From: Clostridiales bacterium
Lineage (GTDB): Bacteria; Bacillota; Clostridia; Saccharofermentanales; Saccharofermentanaceae
NCBI GenBank assembly: GCA_017615755.1
Contig: JAFZZM010000063.1
Span: forward strand, 186,001-250,000
DNA length: 64,000 nt
Direction of reading: 5' to 3'
Below are positions 62,052-64,000 of the stretch, piece by piece; the stretch's first letter is position 1; every line of letters begins with the position of its first letter. The position numbers and the translations under genes are program-made. The notes under the pieces are model-generated. The model saw only the letters and a program-made list of their open reading frames with translations, searched no databases and had not been told where the DNA came from.

Positions 62052-62846
62052 TTAGTGACATTTCGTACGATTTTTGATTTCTTTTTCGTCCTTTTGACGA
62101 GAAACGGCCCGGTGCGAAGCGCAAACGACCCCCAGGACATCCCCTGCACCCGCTGATACAAGCGTTCTCGCCGCCTCATGGATCGTCGCGCCTGACGTCA
62201 GGATATCGTCCACCACCAGGATCCGTAACCCCTCGATATCCCAGTCTTCCCGTACTCCAAAAGCACCTTCGATGTTTTTCTGTCTGACCAGTGGGTCGCT
62301 GAACCTGCTCTGCTGCTTCGTATGTCTCTTACGGAAAAGCACTTCCTCAAGCATCGGAACCTGTAAAGATGCGGCGATTTCCTGTGCCAGAAGGGCAGCC
62401 TGGTTATATCCTCTTGCGGCACGGCGTTTTTCGGAAAGCGGGATCGGCACCACGGCATCCGGCAGATACGGGAGATCGTGAAGGATCTCTCTTCCCATCA
62501 GTTTTCCAAGCATGGTTCCACAATATTCCCCGTTTTGAAACTTCAGTCTCCGAAGCAAGGACGTTATCGGCATTTCGTAATGGAACAAAGCCCAGGCCTG
62601 AAGGTCCGGTACCGGATCCTCCTCGTAGGCATCGGAAAGGCACGGCATCAGGCGCTCTTCGCTAAGTCTTACCGGCAATTGCGAAAGACATGTCTTACAG
62701 ATCCCAAGAGAGATCAGGGCCGAATTGCTGTTATAGCCATTAACGAGCACTCTTCCACACGTGATACAGACGGGTGGAAAGAAATACCGGAGAATGGTTC
62801 TCCATGTCTCTTTATCCGTGAAACCGTGTGCAATTCCCTGAATCAT
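62052..62846 (-). CDS. ComF-family phosphoribosyltransferase-like protein
   Basis: The 264-residue protein has a zinc-binding N-terminus (CITCGR and CKTCL), a ComF middle with VVPIPLSEKRRAARGYNQAALLA and the type I PRTase loop RILVVDDILTSGATIHEAARTL. ComF proteins take part in DNA uptake in naturally competent bacteria, but the family is also common in non-competent ones. Its ATG overlaps the recD2 stop by 4 bases. No other competence gene is in the window. Confidence 0.9.
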   Translation of the reverse strand: MIQGIAHGFTDKETWRTILRYFFPPVCITCGRVLVNGYNSNSALISLGICKTCLSQLPVRLSEERLMPCLSDAYEEDPVPDLQAWALFHYEMPITSLLRRLKFQNGEYCGTMLGKLMGREILHDLPYLPDAVVPIPLSEKRRAARGYNQAALLAQEIAASLQVPMLEEVLFRKRHTKQQSRFSDPLVRQKNIEGAFGVREDWDIEGLRILVVDDILTSGATIHEAARTLVSAGAGDVLGVVCASHRAVSRQKDEKEIKNRTKCH

Positions 62847-64000
62847 TTTCCCTTTTTGTCCGTCTTCTCGTCTTCCTTGTCCTTCCGGTCAGTAAGAAAT
62901 ACCCGCAACGCCGTCTGTCGTTCATCAGAATACGGCCGCGCGATCATGCGCTCCACCGTCTTATAGTCGCCCAGGACCCAGAGTTCCTGCTTCGCCCTGG
63001 TCACCGCCGTATAGAGAAGATTCCGGTTAAAGATCGGCCCATATTCATCCGGCAGCACCAAAAGCACATACTTCCATTCCGCACCCTGTGCTTTATGGAC
63101 GGTCAGCGCATACGCCAATTCCAGTTCCGCCACATTCTTCAGCGGATACGTGGCATAGCGCCCGTCATCGAAACAAACGTCAACACCCAGATCCGAGTAG
63201 CGGTAGATCTTGCGGATAAATCCGATATCGCCGTTAAAAACGCCGTCATTCGTACTTCCGTCTGCATTGTTGCACGGAAGCCGGTAATTGTTCTTCACCT
63301 GGATCACGCGGTCGTTCATGGCAAAGTATTTCTTCACATTCTCATTTGCCTGAAGCGCCACTCTTGCGCCGTTTCTTCCGGAATACTGTTTCTGCAGGAA
63401 GTCATTGATCGTATCCGTACTGATACTTCCGTTTCTCTTCGGACACAGGATCGCCATGTCTCTCCACACATCCATGTGCAGATCCGGATTCATCGTCTTC
63501 ACCCACTGGCTGATGTGAAACATCACCTCATCCTTTTTGCAAGAGATCAGGTGACAATCGGTACCCTCTTCTTCCAGGAATTCCATCGACCTTCCATGCA
63601 GGATCGCCGATGCATTCTTTACGATCTGACTGTTCTGAAGCTGACGGAAGTTCTCGACCAGAGTACAGACCGTAACCAGATCCGAAGCAATCAGGTCGGC
63701 CAGGATCCGCCCGGCACCCACCGACGGAAGCTGATGGGAATCGCCCACCATGACCACGATCGCATTATCGGAAATGCCAGAAAGGAAAGCCGAAAAAACT
63801 GTTGCATCGATCATGCTGGCTTCATCCAGGATAAACACCCGGCCCGGATGCTTATTGTCCTCGTTGAAGTAGAAAGTGGTCTCATCTGCTTCCTCGTCAT
63901 ATTCCGCATTCAGAAGGCGATGCACCGTCTGTGCATAAGAATGCGTGACTTCCGCCATACGCTTCGCTGCTTTTCCCGTAGGCGCAGCACAAAAAACATT
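62843..64000 (-). CDS. recD2: RecD2-type ATP-dependent DNA helicase, 3' part
   Basis: The visible 385 codons are the C-terminal half of a superfamily 1B helicase. The first residues after the window edge (AAPTGKAAKRM) continue the helicase fold. Then come the Walker B-type DEASMID, the SHQLPSVGAG motif, FRQLQ, VHKAQGAEW and the end motif YTAVTRAKQELWVLGD. The 5' end with Walker A lies beyond base 64000, so the gene is cut by the window and not broken. It precedes the ComF gene. Confidence 0.9.
   Translation of the reverse strand, partial: NVFCAAPTGKAAKRMAEVTHSYAQTVHRLLNAEYDEEADETTFYFNEDNKHPGRVFILDEASMIDATVFSAFLSGISDNAIVVMVGDSHQLPSVGAGRILADLIASDLVTVCTLVENFRQLQNSQIVKNASAILHGRSMEFLEEEGTDCHLISCKKDEVMFHISQWVKTMNPDLHMDVWRDMAILCPKRNGSISTDTINDFLQKQYSGRNGARVALQANENVKKYFAMNDRVIQVKNNYRLPCNNADGSTNDGVFNGDIGFIRKIYRYSDLGVDVCFDDGRYATYPLKNVAELELAYALTVHKAQGAEWKYVLLVLPDEYGPIFNRNLLYTAVTRAKQELWVLGDYKTVERMIARPYSDERQTALRVFLTDRKDKEDEKTDKKGK

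Noticed and set aside
1..64000. CRISPR array, insertion sequence or prophage
   Set aside because: No regularly spaced repeats, transposase, integrase or phage structural genes are seen; the two tRNA genes are not flanked by integrase genes or by repeated tRNA ends.

Overview
The window looks like a chromosomal segment of a Gram-positive (Bacillota) bacterium, most likely class Clostridia. The evidence is the strong GGAGG-type ribosome binding sites, the Firmicute gene orders tmk-darA-holB-ricT and cysE-cysS-mrnC-rlmB, the c-di-AMP receptor DarA, the Mini-III RNase, BcrA/LanF-type ABC transporters and the two-component system beside them. There is no 16S gene, so family level cannot be fixed. 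Almost all genes lie on the minus strand. I see no phage, insertion sequence or CRISPR array.

Layout, left to right. 0-4 kb: a six-helix membrane protein, then ricT, holB, darA and tmk, read right to left. 4-10.5 kb: an Asn/Arg-rich protein and a folate block (folE-folP-folB-folK), preceded by an AraC regulator and a large acidic protein that looks like a catalytically dead sialate O-acetylesterase relative. 10.7-15 kb: small regulators, tRNA-Gln, a family-4 uracil-DNA glycosylase, an Smr-domain protein, a probably leaderless rsuA and a DnaJ-like membrane protein. 15-19.4 kb: a surface-glycan cluster (two GT2 enzymes, UDP-galactopyranose mutase, a polytopic membrane protein). 19.4-27.4 kb: a CUT2 sugar ABC transporter and ppk1-ppx. 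27.4-30.4 kb: leuC-leuD-leuB. 30.5-41.2 kb: a zinc-ribbon protein, an ABC-F ATPase, a polysaccharide deacetylase, fructose-bisphosphate aldolase, a PH-like membrane protein, valS, and an acyl-CoA synthetase paired with an XRE-cupin regulator. 41.3-44.7 kb (plus strand): a MoxR-DUF58 operon. 44.7-49.1 kb: ROK kinase, clpX, tig, tRNA-Arg. 49.2-57.2 kb: a response regulator, three successive BcrA-type ABC transporters and a histidine kinase. 57.3-64 kb: a lipoprotein, rlmB, mrnC, cysS, a decayed cysE, a structured leader RNA, a ComF protein and the 3' part of recD2.

Most of the window is housekeeping. The most notable items are the triplicated ABC transporter array framed by its own two-component system (probably peptide-antibiotic defence), the strongly promoted structured RNA at about 61821-62001 whose helices can compete with a terminator upstream of the cys genes, the deletion remnant of cysE, the pseudo-esterase with an inserted acidic repeat region, and the rsuA promoter that places the transcript start at the initiation codon.
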